From positions 160,960 through 224,959 of the forward strand of contig JAHDWA010000013.1 in the NCBI GenBank assembly GCA_023382535.1: a stretch of 64,000 bases of DNA. The letters run 5' to 3'. The stretch is from Anaerolineae bacterium (GTDB taxonomy: Bacteria; Chloroflexota; Anaerolineae; 4572-78; J111). Position numbers and translations under genes: made by a program. The notes beneath the pieces were generated by a model. The model saw only the letters and a list, made by a program, of their open reading frames with translations, made no database searches and was not told the DNA's origin. Below, piece by piece: positions 52,323 to 61,004 of the stretch. Within the stretch, counting starts at the first letter, position 1; the number at the start of each line of letters is the position of its first letter.

Positions 52323-54058
52323 TTTCCTTTGGAAAACTTCTTGCCGCTTTTTTTGCCCCGGTAGATATTCTTCCGCTTGCGTGAGTCTTTCTTTTGAGCG
52401 TTCTTTCGAGTGCCGGGAACGGCCTCATCTCGGGGCGTGGCCACGCGGATGTTAGCTCCCCGGTTACGAATAGCCGCATCGCTCATCCCGGCCAGGACCT
52501 GCTCCTTATACTGGGCCGGCACATCTACAAAAGTAAAGCGATCATAAATATCAATGGCGCCGATAGCCTGGCCGGGTACACCGGCCTCGTTGGCAATCGC
52601 GCCCACAATATCGCCGGGGCGGACCCCGCTGCGCCGGCCGGCGTCAATAAAGAAACGGACCATGCCCTCCTCCGGCTGGGCCACCTGCTCCGGCTCCGGC
52701 TCCAGCTCAACCACCAGGGGTTTGTCCTCCCGGGCCAGCCGGGCCGCAGCGGCGGCAATTTCGGCGATGTCACGGCCGCTCTCCTCCGCCAGCTCTTCCA
52801 CCAGGGAGAGATACAGGTCCAACTCCTCTTCGGCCAGGGTTTGGAGGATGCGCTCCTTGAAGAGGGCGATACGCCGGGCCGCCACATGGGCCCGGGTAGG
52901 GGCCTTCATCGGCTCGATCCGCCCCTTGACGTACTGCTCGATGTTGCGCATCAGCCGCTGCTCCCGTGGCGTGACAAAGAGTACGGCTTTGCCGGGACGT
53001 CCCGCCCGCCCGGTCCGCCCGATACGGTGGACGTAAGCTTCCATATCGTAGGGGATGTCGTAGTTGATGACAAAGCCAATCCGCTCCACATCCAGTCCGC
53101 GCGCGGCCACGTCGGTGGCAACCACGATCTCCACCTGCCCATTCCGCAAGCGGCGGATGACGCTTTCCCGTTGGGCCTGGCTCATATCGCCGTGCATCGC
53201 CTCGACCGTATAGCCCCGCACCTGGAGCTTCTCGGCCAGGTCGGCCGCCCCCACCTTGGTCCGGGCGAAGATAAGGACGGCCTCGCCCGGCTCGGTTTCT
53301 GTTTCAAGAACGTGGGAAAGCACGTCCAGCTTCTGCTTTTCCGAAACATTCAGGTAGCGCTGGGCTACCGTCGGCACCGCCAGCGACTTGTGCTCGATCT
53401 CGACCGTGGCCGGGTTCCGCAAATAGCGGTCGGCGATGCGCCGTACTTCCGGGGGCATGGTGGCTGAGAAGAGGGCTGTTTGCAGCGTTCCGGGGGCTTG
53501 GGCCAGGATCCACTCCACATCTTCGATAAAGCCCATGCGCAGCATCTCGTCCGCCTCGTCCAGAACGACTATTTTCAACGCGTCGAAATTCAGCGTGCCC
53601 CGGCGCAAGTGGTCCATCACCCGTCCGGGAGTGCCGACGACGATATGCACCCCGCCCTGCAACCGCTGAATCTGCTGCTGTATAGACTGGCCGCCATAGA
53701 TGGGCAGCACCCGCACCCGCTTCATACGTTTGGCATAGGTATGGATGGCCTCGGCCACCTGGATGGACAGTTCACGGGTAGGGGTCAGGACCAGGGCTTG
53801 GACCTCGCGCTCGTCGGGGTTGAGCAGTTGCAAAATGGGCAGGGCAAAAGCGGCCGTTTTGCCTGTGCCTGTCTGCGCCTGGCCAATAACATCCTGCCCG
53901 GCCAGCAGCAGCGGGATGGTTTTTAATTGGATCGGTGTCGGCGCTTCGTAGCCGACATCATTAATCGCTTGCCGCAGCGGCTGGCTCAGGCCAAGCCCAT
54001 CAAACGCGTCGCCTGTTACTTCGCTCGTCAGACCAATTTCTTCTGTAGACTCTGCCAC
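52316..54058 (-). CDS. deaD: DEAD-box ATP-dependent RNA helicase
   Basis: The 580-residue helicase has all motifs: Q motif PTPIQLKTIP, I AQTGTGKT, Ia PTRELSIQV, II VLDEADEML, III SATMP, V ATDVAARGLDV and VI HRIGRTGRAG. A C-terminal region (~460-545) resembles the DbpA/CsdA RNA-binding domain (MVRFFIDAGRRSGVRPGDIV), followed by a Lys-rich tail. It unwinds short RNA duplexes in ribosome assembly and mRNA decay, often in the cold. Start is GTG with AGGAGG ten bases upstream. Confidence 0.93.
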   Translation of the reverse strand: MAESTEEIGLTSEVTGDAFDGLGLSQPLRQAINDVGYEAPTPIQLKTIPLLLAGQDVIGQAQTGTGKTAAFALPILQLLNPDEREVQALVLTPTRELSIQVAEAIHTYAKRMKRVRVLPIYGGQSIQQQIQRLQGGVHIVVGTPGRVMDHLRRGTLNFDALKIVVLDEADEMLRMGFIEDVEWILAQAPGTLQTALFSATMPPEVRRIADRYLRNPATVEIEHKSLAVPTVAQRYLNVSEKQKLDVLSHVLETETEPGEAVLIFARTKVGAADLAEKLQVRGYTVEAMHGDMSQAQRESVIRRLRNGQVEIVVATDVAARGLDVERIGFVINYDIPYDMEAYVHRIGRTGRAGRPGKAVLFVTPREQRLMRNIEQYVKGRIEPMKAPTRAHVAARRIALFKERILQTLAEEELDLYLSLVEELAEESGRDIAEIAAAAARLAREDKPLVVELEPEPEQVAQPEEGMVRFFIDAGRRSGVRPGDIVGAIANEAGVPGQAIGAIDIYDRFTFVDVPAQYKEQVLAGMSDAAIRNRGANIRVATPRDEAVPGTRKNAQKKDSRKRKNIYRGKKSGKKFSKGNY

Positions 54059-54117
54059 TTTTTAATCCTCCTCTGATCTGCATCGTCCGACAATAGCCCG
54101 GAACTTACATTTGCAGA

Positions 54118-54720
54118 CTAGGCAACCCGGTCAACAAGCAGCACGCCTGAGGCGCATAAGGGGCAGGCTGTGGGGGTCCACATCCTCCGTTCCAGCGAGG
54201 CCAGGGTAAAGAATGGTACGCCATGCCGCTCCGCGATTTGGGCAGCCGCCTCGCCCAGGGTGAGCAGGCTGGCAAAACCCGCCAGTTCGATTTCACATTC
54301 TCGCAGCTCCGCCAGCGTCGAGAGCAGAGCCGAGCCGGCGTTGACGGCGTCGTCCACCAGCAGCACCCGCTTGCCGGACAAGAGGGGACGGAAGGGTTCA
54401 GGGACGCGGTAGCGCACCGGTCCGGCCGCACCAGCGAGCCGCTCGGCAAAGACAAACGCCGCCCCCATCTCCACCGCCAGCAGTTGGGCGACAAAGGCGC
54501 CGCCGGTCAGCGGGCCGCAGACGACATCTGGCCGGCAGACCGCCGCTTGTTGAACCAGGGCCTTGGCCCAGTCCCTCATTCTCTGCGCGTCAACAAACAA
54601 CATCTCCAGGTCAAGCCACAAGTCGCCGTGGTGGCCCGACTCATAGCGAAAATGCCCGCGCGCTGCGCCTACCGCCCTCTCAAGATCGGAGGATCCCTGT
54701 TCAATGCTGGTCACAGGCAA
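54118..54720 (-). CDS. pyrE: orotate phosphoribosyltransferase-like protein
   Basis: The 200-residue enzyme has the PRPP-binding motif VLLVDDAVNAGSALLS near residue 118 and CGPLTGGAFVAQLLA as the ribose-phosphate loop region. HFRYESGHHGDLWLDLE near the N-terminus matches the orotate-side start of PyrE. It would make OMP from orotate and PRPP. A C-terminal CPLC pair (ACPLCASGVLLVD) is unusual for PyrE. Start is TTG at 54720 or GTG at 54714; it begins five bases after the preceding gene's stop, so the two are coupled. Confidence 0.75.
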   Translation of the reverse strand: MPVTSIEQGSSDLERAVGAARGHFRYESGHHGDLWLDLEMLFVDAQRMRDWAKALVQQAAVCRPDVVCGPLTGGAFVAQLLAVEMGAAFVFAERLAGAAGPVRYRVPEPFRPLLSGKRVLLVDDAVNAGSALLSTLAELRECEIELAGFASLLTLGEAAAQIAERHGVPFFTLASLERRMWTPTACPLCASGVLLVDRVA

Positions 54721-54725
54721 TTTCC

Positions 54726-55238
54726 CTACAACTTTATACCGTAGACATCGGCGATATCCTGGAGCGTTTGCATTTGATCCGTCAGAAGATGCAGCTTGCT
54801 GGCTATTTCTTCATCCGATATGTTATACCGTTGCGGCAGACTTCTAATCGCAAAGACCTGGGCCTCATTCAAATTGTGCACCCTGGCAATTTCGGTGGAA
54901 GGCCGGGCATTTTTTCCGGCCAAAAAGCCCAGGGTGCGCGACTCGTAGGTTTCGCGAATAGCTTTTATATCTTCTACCGTAAAGCGGCGCTGTTCAGCCT
55001 TGCCTTTTTTAGCCGGCGTGTCTTTAGCTGCTGCCGGGGGGTGAGGGTCAAGATTACGGGCGGCCAATTGCTCCAGATAATAGTTTTTTTCTTCTTCGGT
55101 ATCGGCTGCTACCGACAGCCAGATCCAGGCAGCTTCGTTGTTAGGCTCTTTTTCCAAGATCCGCTTCAGAATTCGACGGCCCGCTTCCTTTTGGCCGGAT
55201 TGAAGCAGGGCAATCGCCTCTGTAATTTTATCCTGCAT
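54726..55238 (-). CDS. uncharacterised protein with TPR-like N-terminus
   Basis: The 170-residue protein starts with a helical hairpin typical of TPR units (IALLQSGQKEAGRRILKRIL, then EPNNEAAWIWLSV). A Pro/Ala/Lys-rich linker (~65-80) leads to a helical C-terminus (FTVEDIKAIRETYESRTLGF, ARVHNLNEAQVFAIRSLPQR) that could be a helix-turn-helix-like fold. AGGAG precedes the ATG. It is just upstream of pyrE on the same transcript. Function is unknown. Confidence 0.6.
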   Translation of the reverse strand: MQDKITEAIALLQSGQKEAGRRILKRILEKEPNNEAAWIWLSVAADTEEEKNYYLEQLAARNLDPHPPAAAKDTPAKKGKAEQRRFTVEDIKAIRETYESRTLGFLAGKNARPSTEIARVHNLNEAQVFAIRSLPQRYNISDEEIASKLHLLTDQMQTLQDIADVYGIKL

Positions 55239-55356
55239 TATTTATCTCCTCCACAGCTCGTTCTCTTAATTATTGCACCGGGTGGGCTAACGGCCAAATC
55301 CGCTGGAGCGAGCCAACCTCATGTCCACAGATGTTGCTGACGGCCAGTATAACGCG

Positions 55357-55800
55357 CTAGTCTCCCATACTCCCTGGAACTGCGGTTAAACCCACCGCTT
55401 CGATCCCGGCTCTGGCGCACATTTCGTCGTTGTCGCCTATGTCGCCGGAAATGCCGACCGCTCCTACCACTTCCTGGTCAGCGCCTACAATGAGCACGCC
55501 GCCGGGCGATGGAATCATCCGCCCTTGAGTGGCAGCCGCGATGGCAGCGACAAAAGTTGGAAATTTAGCCGCCCGCTCTGCCAGTTCCCGCGTGCCGAAG
55601 CCCATGCCGAGCGCTCCCCAGGCCTTCCCGTAGGCAATGTTGAAGCGGGCGAAGCCAGCCCCGTCCTCTCGCTTGAAAGCGACGAGGTGCCCGCCGGCAT
55701 CAAGTACCGCCACGGCGAGGGGAGCAAAGTTTCGTTTGCGTCCTTCTGCGATGGCTGCATCAACGATGGCACTGGCCTGAACCAATTTTAGAATTGCCAT
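55357..55800 (-). CDS. GlcG/HbpS-family protein
   Basis: This 147-residue protein has the GlcG/HbpS signature: AVAVLDAGGHLVAFKREDGA, KAWGALGMGFGTRELAERA, IPSPGGVLIVGADQEVVGAV and GISGDIGDNDEMCARAGIEA. Members bind haem or cobalamin-like ligands or accompany glycolate/diol metabolism; the exact role is not settled. I take the ATG at 55800, with AGGAGGGG directly upstream, rather than the longer frame from 55836. It follows the cyclase-family gene by 32 bases and is probably co-transcribed with it. Confidence 0.85.
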   Translation of the reverse strand: MAILKLVQASAIVDAAIAEGRKRNFAPLAVAVLDAGGHLVAFKREDGAGFARFNIAYGKAWGALGMGFGTRELAERAAKFPTFVAAIAAATQGRMIPSPGGVLIVGADQEVVGAVGISGDIGDNDEMCARAGIEAVGLTAVPGSMGD

Positions 55801-55832
55801 AGCCCCTCCTGCGAAAATAGTAGATGGTAATC

Positions 55833-56528
55833 TCACCCTTCAAAAACGGCAATGGCCCGCACCGGCGAGCCGGTTCCACCCCGTATCTTGAGCGGCAGGC
55901 CCACAAAACGAAAACGCCCCCGCCCGATGAGCTGGTCCAAATTGATCATATTCTCATAATGCGTAAAGCCCCACTCTCCACAAACATGATGAACTTCCTT
56001 ATTAGAAACGTCAATTACCCCCGGCGACGCCGTTTCCACGCCAAACGCCGCGATCCCCTGCTGCCCCAGCCAGCGCGCTGTCTCAACGCTGACCCCTGGC
56101 CCCTTGGTCCAATCGTCTGTCCCAAAGGCACGGCGGTAATGATCCGTATACAGGAGAACCGTATCCCCCGGCTTAATTTCAAGTCCTGCTCCCGACAGGG
56201 CGCGTTCTATATCGGCTGGCTCAATCAACTCTCGCAGACCTTTATAAGACAGGTCTAAACAGATCCCCTCGGTATAGAACATCGTCAGCGGCATCGTATC
56301 AATAGACTGGCCCCGGTACTGGCGGGCCATATGGTTGAGGGCATCCACGTGCGTCCCGGTATGTTCGCCCAACTCCAGCCGGTTCACGGCGGGTGAAACG
56401 ACGTCGCTATCGGCCAGGCCATCCCACTCTTCGTGCGAGGCGTGGAGGGTAATCTTCACGGGCGGCATGCCGGAGAACACCGGCATACCTGAGAAGATTT
56501 CCTGACTCAAATCAATGATTTCAAACAC
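55833..56528 (-). CDS. cyclase-family (kynurenine formamidase-like) metal-dependent hydrolase
   Basis: The 231-residue protein carries the metal motif HTGTHVDALNH (H-x-G-T-H-x-D-x3-H) near residue 60 and IDLSQEIFSGMPVFSGMPPV at the N-terminus, typical of the cyclase/KynB family. Members hydrolyse amides or lactones with a bound metal ion. The chain is slightly longer than bacterial KynB. There are no tryptophan-degradation genes nearby, so the substrate is open. Start is GTG at 56528. Confidence 0.88.
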   Translation of the reverse strand: MFEIIDLSQEIFSGMPVFSGMPPVKITLHASHEEWDGLADSDVVSPAVNRLELGEHTGTHVDALNHMARQYRGQSIDTMPLTMFYTEGICLDLSYKGLRELIEPADIERALSGAGLEIKPGDTVLLYTDHYRRAFGTDDWTKGPGVSVETARWLGQQGIAAFGVETASPGVIDVSNKEVHHVCGEWGFTHYENMINLDQLIGRGRFRFVGLPLKIRGGTGSPVRAIAVFEG

Positions 56529-56719
56529 ACCTTTAACTCCTGTCTTTTTAATCCTTTAGGGGGACCGCCCGCGCATAAAAATAGCTCAGCTATGGAAATA
56601 GAATCACCTGATCAGGTATAGGGGGCTGAACACAGGTAGCGATATACTTGATTAAGTCTGTTTCCTCTCCAATGAAGTTTGATTTTCAAAATCGGTGATT
56701 AGCTGGGAGGTTTTGTCCT

Positions 56720-57814
56720 ATGAGCCTGAAGACAATTTGGGACCTTCTTAAAGAAACATTTTCTGATTGGAGCGAGGATAAAGCCTCGCGCCTGGCCGCA
56801 TCATTAGCCTATTACACCATTTTCTCTATTGCGCCGTTGGTCATCATTGTTATTGCCGTGGCCGGCTTGGTCTTTGACCGTGAAGCGGCGCAGGGCCAAA
56901 TTGAAGGGCAAATCCAGAGCCTGGTGGGAGAGCAGGGCGGTCAGCTTGTCCAGGAGATGGTACAGGGAGCCAGTAACCAATCTGCCGGGATTATTGCGAC
57001 AATTATCGGTGTGGTCACGCTGCTATTTGGGGCAACCGGAGTGTTCGGCCAGCTTCAGGATGCGCTCAATACTATCTGGGAAGTGACCCCCAAACCGGGC
57101 CGGGGCCTGCTGGGTATCCTTAAAGATCGCTTTATCTCCTTTACCATGGTCCTGGGAATTGGGTTTCTGCTCATGGTGTCGTTGGTGCTGAGCGCCGGCC
57201 TGGCGGCAGCGAGTCAATTCACAGGTCTGGATAAAATCGCCTATGTAGGGGAAGCAATCACCTTTGTGGTTTCTTTTGCGGTGATCACCCTCCTTTTTGC
57301 TATGATCTTCAAAATCTTGCCTGATGTAAAAATTGCCTGGGGTGACGTCTGGATTGGGGCCGTCGTAACCGCGCTCCTCTTTACCATTGGCAAATTTTTG
57401 ATCGGCCTGTATCTGGGACACAGCGCCCTGGCCTCATCCTTCGGGGCCGCCGGGGCGCTGGTCGTTATTCTGGTCTGGATTTACTACTCCGCGCAAATCC
57501 TCTTTTTTGGGGCCGAGTTTACCCAGGTCTACGCCAAGCGCTTCGGCTCGCGCATCCGGCCCGACGAAGACGCTGTTCCTGTGACCGAAGAGGCCCGCGC
57601 TCAACAAGGTATGCCGCGGACCGGCAAGGAACAGCCAACCACTCCCAGCGGCGAAAAGCAGGGTGTACGAGCCGCCGGCAACCTCCCTGCCAGAGAACCT
57701 GTTGTCGTCGAACCCGCCGGCAACCCAAAGCCGGTGAGCCTCATGGTGGGCCTGGTCGTCGGCCTAATCCTCGAGCGCATCCGGGGCAAAAAGAATGATG
57801 AGGCGCGAGTATAA
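56720..57814 (+). CDS. YihY/BrkB-family inner membrane protein
   Basis: The 364-residue protein starts LKETFSDWSEDKASRLAASLAYYTIFSIAPL, the hallmark of the YihY family (once called RNase BN by mistake). Six membrane helices lie within residues ~30-275, with GATGVFGQLQDALNTIW and AALVVIL-type blocks (FGAAGALVVILVWIYYSAQI) in family positions. The last ~90 residues are a Pro/Glu-rich cytoplasmic tail ending in a hydrophobic VGLVVGLILERIR. Function in lipid or small-molecule transport is suspected for the family but not proved. Confidence 0.9.
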   Translation: MSLKTIWDLLKETFSDWSEDKASRLAASLAYYTIFSIAPLVIIVIAVAGLVFDREAAQGQIEGQIQSLVGEQGGQLVQEMVQGASNQSAGIIATIIGVVTLLFGATGVFGQLQDALNTIWEVTPKPGRGLLGILKDRFISFTMVLGIGFLLMVSLVLSAGLAAASQFTGLDKIAYVGEAITFVVSFAVITLLFAMIFKILPDVKIAWGDVWIGAVVTALLFTIGKFLIGLYLGHSALASSFGAAGALVVILVWIYYSAQILFFGAEFTQVYAKRFGSRIRPDEDAVPVTEEARAQQGMPRTGKEQPTTPSGEKQGVRAAGNLPAREPVVVEPAGNPKPVSLMVGLVVGLILERIRGKKNDEARV

Positions 57815-57960
57815 CGGCTCGGGCCTCAGCCGCGTCCGATAAAATTCGGCAGCCGTGTTGGAGCAAGCTCTGACAAACCGCTGCTGATTTTTGACAGCAG
57901 AGTCGGTCAGATGCCCCAGGCTTTCTTTATCGGCAGCAGTGCTCAACACGCTACCACGCA

Positions 57961-58506
57961 TCAGCAGTCAAACACCGACCAGCAGATCTCGTTTCGCAGC
58001 CGCTGATCATCCAGGACGAGATCTCGTATCGCATCGGGGAGTTGTTCGCGCTGCCACTGGCACTCGAGCCTGCCGGCAATCTCGCCCTCGCCTTGGGGTG
58101 CAGCGGCACGCGCTGCTTTGATCGCGTAGGCCGCAGCACCAAGCTCGTGTGCGGCGACATGCGCCACCACCGCCGCCTGGCCGGCAGCATATGCGGCGGG
58201 CCGGGCGGCTCCGCTCATCTCTCTTGCCGCAGCCATAGCATGGCCCCCCGCCGCGCGGGACTGAGACATCGTGATCTCGCCGCGCGCCCATGCCCGAATC
58301 TGCTCGATCGCCTGACGCGGCCGCATGTCGGAAGGCCGCGCCGACTCGAAGAGGTGCAGAACGTGCTCCGCACACGCGGCTGCCCACAGGGCGAGAAGCT
58401 GATGGTCCGTATCTGTGAGCGTCCCGCCGCGGCGGATCGTGATGAAGCGAGGGTCGCGGTCCTTGGGGAGAATCAGGCTACACCTGTCCTTCTTGCATCT
58501 ACCCAA
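57961..58506 (-). CDS. Imm-5-like putative immunity protein
   Basis: The protein (up to 181 residues) has PRFITIRRGGTLTDTDHQLL, LWAAACAEHVLHLFE, AIEQIRAWARGEITMSQSRA and a long Ala-rich helix with HAMAAAREMSG and VAHVAAHELGAAAYAIKA. This matches the all-helical Imm-5-like proteins found alone in many soil bacteria. The start is unclear. TTG at 58506 opens the frame, but AAGGACAGG lies further in and a non-ATG start nearer to the PRFITIRR block is possible. It is GC-rich compared with its neighbours, suggesting recent acquisition. No toxin partner is seen. Confidence 0.7.
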   Translation of the reverse strand: MGRCKKDRCSLILPKDRDPRFITIRRGGTLTDTDHQLLALWAAACAEHVLHLFESARPSDMRPRQAIEQIRAWARGEITMSQSRAAGGHAMAAAREMSGAARPAAYAAGQAAVVAHVAAHELGAAAYAIKAARAAAPQGEGEIAGRLECQWQREQLPDAIRDLVLDDQRLRNEICWSVFDC

Positions 58507-58536
58507 CGGTGTGCGTTAGCCGCAAGTGGGCGGTAC

Positions 58537-59001
58537 TCACTTGGTTGACTTTTTCAGGGCGGGCTCGATATCCTTTACGCGATGGTAGCTGGAGTGACCG
58601 TCAAGATCGAAAGGCCATTCCGGTCGGCGTTCTCTGCCGCTGAACCACTCTTCGGGTGCAGCCTGAAGCGCAGCCAGCACATCATCCTGAACTTGCCGGT
58701 GCCAGGCTAAAACCTCCTGCGGGGAGCGATCTCGCCACCGCTCGTAAATGAGGTGGTTCCCATCAGTCCAATTGAGCCCTTTCTCCTCGACCGGTAGGGG
58801 TTGTTTCTTGATTTTTCTGACTACGTCGGCCTTCCAATGGGTAATATGCGCGAGTGCATCTTTCACGGTCCAAAGGTCTTTGGTCTCGGGTCTGGTTATC
58901 AATCTATTCCACTCCTCATCGGTCAGCTCCTTAACCAGATGATCCAGGCGTTCGAACTCCTGAATAGTGCGCTTGATTACTTCTTCGCGAGTATGACGCA
59001 T
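58537..59001 (-). CDS. DinB-like / ClbS-DfsB-type four-helix protein
   Basis: The 154-residue protein begins MRHTREEVIKRTIQEFERLD and has DLWTVKDALAHITHWKADVV, where the His residues fit the metal site of the DinB superfamily, and WYxxR-like segments later (YERWRDRSPQEVLAWHRQV). ClbS/DfsB-type members protect against genotoxins or act as thiol-dependent transferases. It is a typical lone accessory gene. A GCCTAAC box lies 55 bases upstream of the start and GGCTAACG follows the stop, like integron cassette borders. Confidence 0.7.
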   Translation of the reverse strand: MRHTREEVIKRTIQEFERLDHLVKELTDEEWNRLITRPETKDLWTVKDALAHITHWKADVVRKIKKQPLPVEEKGLNWTDGNHLIYERWRDRSPQEVLAWHRQVQDDVLAALQAAPEEWFSGRERRPEWPFDLDGHSSYHRVKDIEPALKKSTK

Positions 59002-59509
59002 AAAAATGAACCTCCTGCATATTTTGACCCTACTCGAGCTGTGACTGCGTGTACCGCCTAACGCCCCTTACCGCCGGGGGCGGGTATTCCCCCGCCGGAG
59101 AAACTGGCGGGCTGATTTGACCGGCCGGCTATGATACCCTCTGGCTGAGGCCAAAAATAAGACCGATACAAGCCCTGAGGGCGACCCTTTTGCCGGTCTG
59201 CCTCGCGCTGCAACGTGGTTCCGGCTTCCGGGTGATTTGCCCCCTGGTGGCGAGCTTGCTCGACCCCGATTAGGAATCTACGGATTATAGTAGGGAACGG
59301 CAGGGAAGACACGAATAGAGTTGAAAGGCCAGCCTGACCCTGAAAACAGGGTCGGGCTTTTTGAGTGGGATAACTGTTGATCCGCTGGCAGGCCGGTCTC
59401 AAATCCTCTAACCACACCCCTAGATGTGGGGGGACACTTGTCCTACCTACCCCAGATATGGTAGTGCTTTCCTCCCAACCCCCGTAGCGAGGTTTCTCAA
59501 GAACCGCTG
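59002..59509. other. 500-base non-coding spacer with hairpins
   Basis: No gene is supported. Items seen: GCCTAAC at 59056-59062 (attC R'-like for minus-strand cassettes); a GC hairpin CCCCCGG/CCGGCGGGGG-type around 59072-59100; a plus-strand intrinsic terminator at 59332-59362 (GCCTGACCCTG, AAAA, CAGGGTCGGGC, TTTTT) with no obvious gene before it; and an imperfect tandem ACCCC(T)AGAT.TGG at 59417 and 59449. A small structured RNA ending at the terminator is possible. Confidence 0.45.
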
Positions 59510-59800
59510 TTAGGCTGCCTTTTCCGTGGGAAAATTGCCTCTACCTTCCGCTTCTTCAAAATCTATCTCTTCTAGTTTTACTCCTCGTCCGGCTCGTAAA
59601 CTTTCTCTGGCTTGGGTGACCCGATTCAAAAAGCGTTCATCATGCTCTAACCGATAATCAAACCAATCATCCTCATTCGCAAAACCAACTAATACCCCTG
59701 CCGGTTTACCGTGTCGAGTGATCACTATTGTTTCTTCTTCCGCTAACCGTAAATATTCGGACAAACGGTCTTTAATTTCCGATAAAGGTATTTCTTTCAT
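59510..59800 (-). CDS. Phd/YefM-type antitoxin
   Basis: The 96-residue protein starts MKEIPLSEIKDRLSEYLRLA, then EETIVITRHGKPAGVLVGF, the Phd/YefM fold that binds DNA and, through its acidic C-terminus, the toxin. I place the start at 59800, where ATG overlaps the toxin stop codon (ATGA). The gene is second in the operon, the less common order. Its own stop codon lies inside a GCCTAAC box on the minus strand (59515-59509), as often seen when an integron attC site begins at a cassette gene's end. Confidence 0.85.
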   Translation of the reverse strand: MKEIPLSEIKDRLSEYLRLAEEETIVITRHGKPAGVLVGFANEDDWFDYRLEHDERFLNRVTQARESLRAGRGVKLEEIDFEEAEGRGNFPTEKAA

Positions 59801-60090
59801 TCTGCTTCCCCCATTTCCGTTAGCCAATCGGCGGCCTCTGATTTTGGGACTATCGCCAACACTTCTACTTCTGCCGCGACAATATCATAAAACACTCGTA
59901 TTTCACCAACCCGTAACCGATATTGAGGATATCTAATCCCTTGCAGCCGTTTGATACGACTTTGACTGATTTTATCCGGTTCAAAGCGAAGAAATTTTTC
60001 CACCGCATCCCGAATGAGAGTTCGATGTCGAGCGGGTAAACGTTTCAAATCTTGAACTGCTTGAGGGGCAAAGACGATTTCGTATCTCAT
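59797..60090 (-). CDS. RelE/ParE-family toxin
   Basis: This 97-residue protein has the RelE fold pattern: YEIVFAPQAVQDLKRLPARH, then IKRLQGIRYPQYRLRVGEIR, VFYDIVAAEVEVLAIVPKSE. The basic residues and the R-x-R-V-G-x-I-R-V-x-Y core match mRNA-interferase members. It precedes the antitoxin with a four-base overlap. The pair is AT-richer than the surroundings. Targets are probably ribosome-bound mRNAs. Confidence 0.85.
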   Translation of the reverse strand: MRYEIVFAPQAVQDLKRLPARHRTLIRDAVEKFLRFEPDKISQSRIKRLQGIRYPQYRLRVGEIRVFYDIVAAEVEVLAIVPKSEAADWLTEMGEAE

Positions 60091-60281
60091 TCTGGCTATA
60101 TTCTAGCCAGAATCGGTGGGGTGTCAAGATTTTTTGTAAAAATGCTGTCTTTGGCTTTTGTCTTGATTATCGCTTACAACCTGAAACTAGCCCGAGCTGG
60201 ATAAACCGATGTTGCCTAACGATTAAATTCTTAAAATCTGTTCCCGTTATGCGGTTACTTTCGGAGGACTTTTCTTTGGCA

Positions 60282-60419
60282 GCCTAACGCCGTGCGGTTC
60301 AGCCGATTGCGGGTGGGCAGGGCCAGTTTCATTATACACCAACTTCGCCAGCAAGAAACACTTGAAAAAACGGGGCGGTAGCAATTCGGCTGCAACCGCT
60401 TGGTGCGATCCGTTCGCCC
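60282..60419 (-). other. attC-like folded recombination site
   Basis: On the minus strand GCGGTTGCAGCCGAATTGC (60399-60381) pairs with GCAATCGGCTGAACCGC (60310-60294). This leaves one unpaired G and one unpaired A on the first strand, and the site ends with GGCGTTAGGC, a perfect R' box (60288-60282). An unpaired G in the L'' arm is a hallmark of integron attC sites. The R'' box (GGCGAAC) is degenerate. The loop between arms is 70 bases, giving a long VCR-like site. Confidence 0.45.
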
Positions 60420-61004
60420 GAAACCATCCTATGGGATGGGGGATGGGCGGCAAAGAACGGACATTGTTCTTTGACAACTGGGTGTCTATGTAGGTGATGA
60501 TACCGCTAAAACGGCAATCTATCAACTCCTACGCCTCAAGTGGATGAGGGACAGCACCACCCTATGGCGTGCGACTGGGTATCAATCGTCAGGAGCAAGG
60601 GTGGAAAGGCAATAAGCCACGAACCAGACGGGGTGACTTTGTCGAGCAGGTGACTACGGTCAGCGACGAGCGAAGGTGTGGTTGAAGCGTCGTCAAGCAG
60701 AGCGGGCCAACGCTGGTTGACAGGCCCGGTCCAAAACGGACACAGTTTCAGGCTTCGGGGTCAAGCGGCCCGAAGTATCCACTCGGATGAAACCCGGCGT
60801 AAAGCACCGACCTACGGTCACGGAAAATGGACACCCGGAACGGAGTAACCCTGCTGAGGCCCTCGATAAAACGAGTGGGCTGCCGGCTATAAGCCTTAGC
60901 AGGACAGGATGACCCAAGAAGCAAAGGCCCTTGGTAACGCGAGGGATAAGCTGACGTGGGTCCGGTCACAGGGAAGGTAGAGGTGTTGAAGGAGGTTATC
61001 TCTT

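Noticed and set aside
59058..59417. 119-codon minus-strand ORF in the spacer before the antitoxin
   Set aside because: It runs through hairpins and a terminator, and the translation resembles no protein I recognise. An RNA or cassette border explains the region better.
60247..60525. 92-codon minus-strand ORF left of the intron
   Set aside because: It overlaps the attC-like inverted repeat and begins next to the intron; the translation looks like non-coding DNA. A split gene interrupted by the intron was considered, but no matching 3' part follows at 62738.
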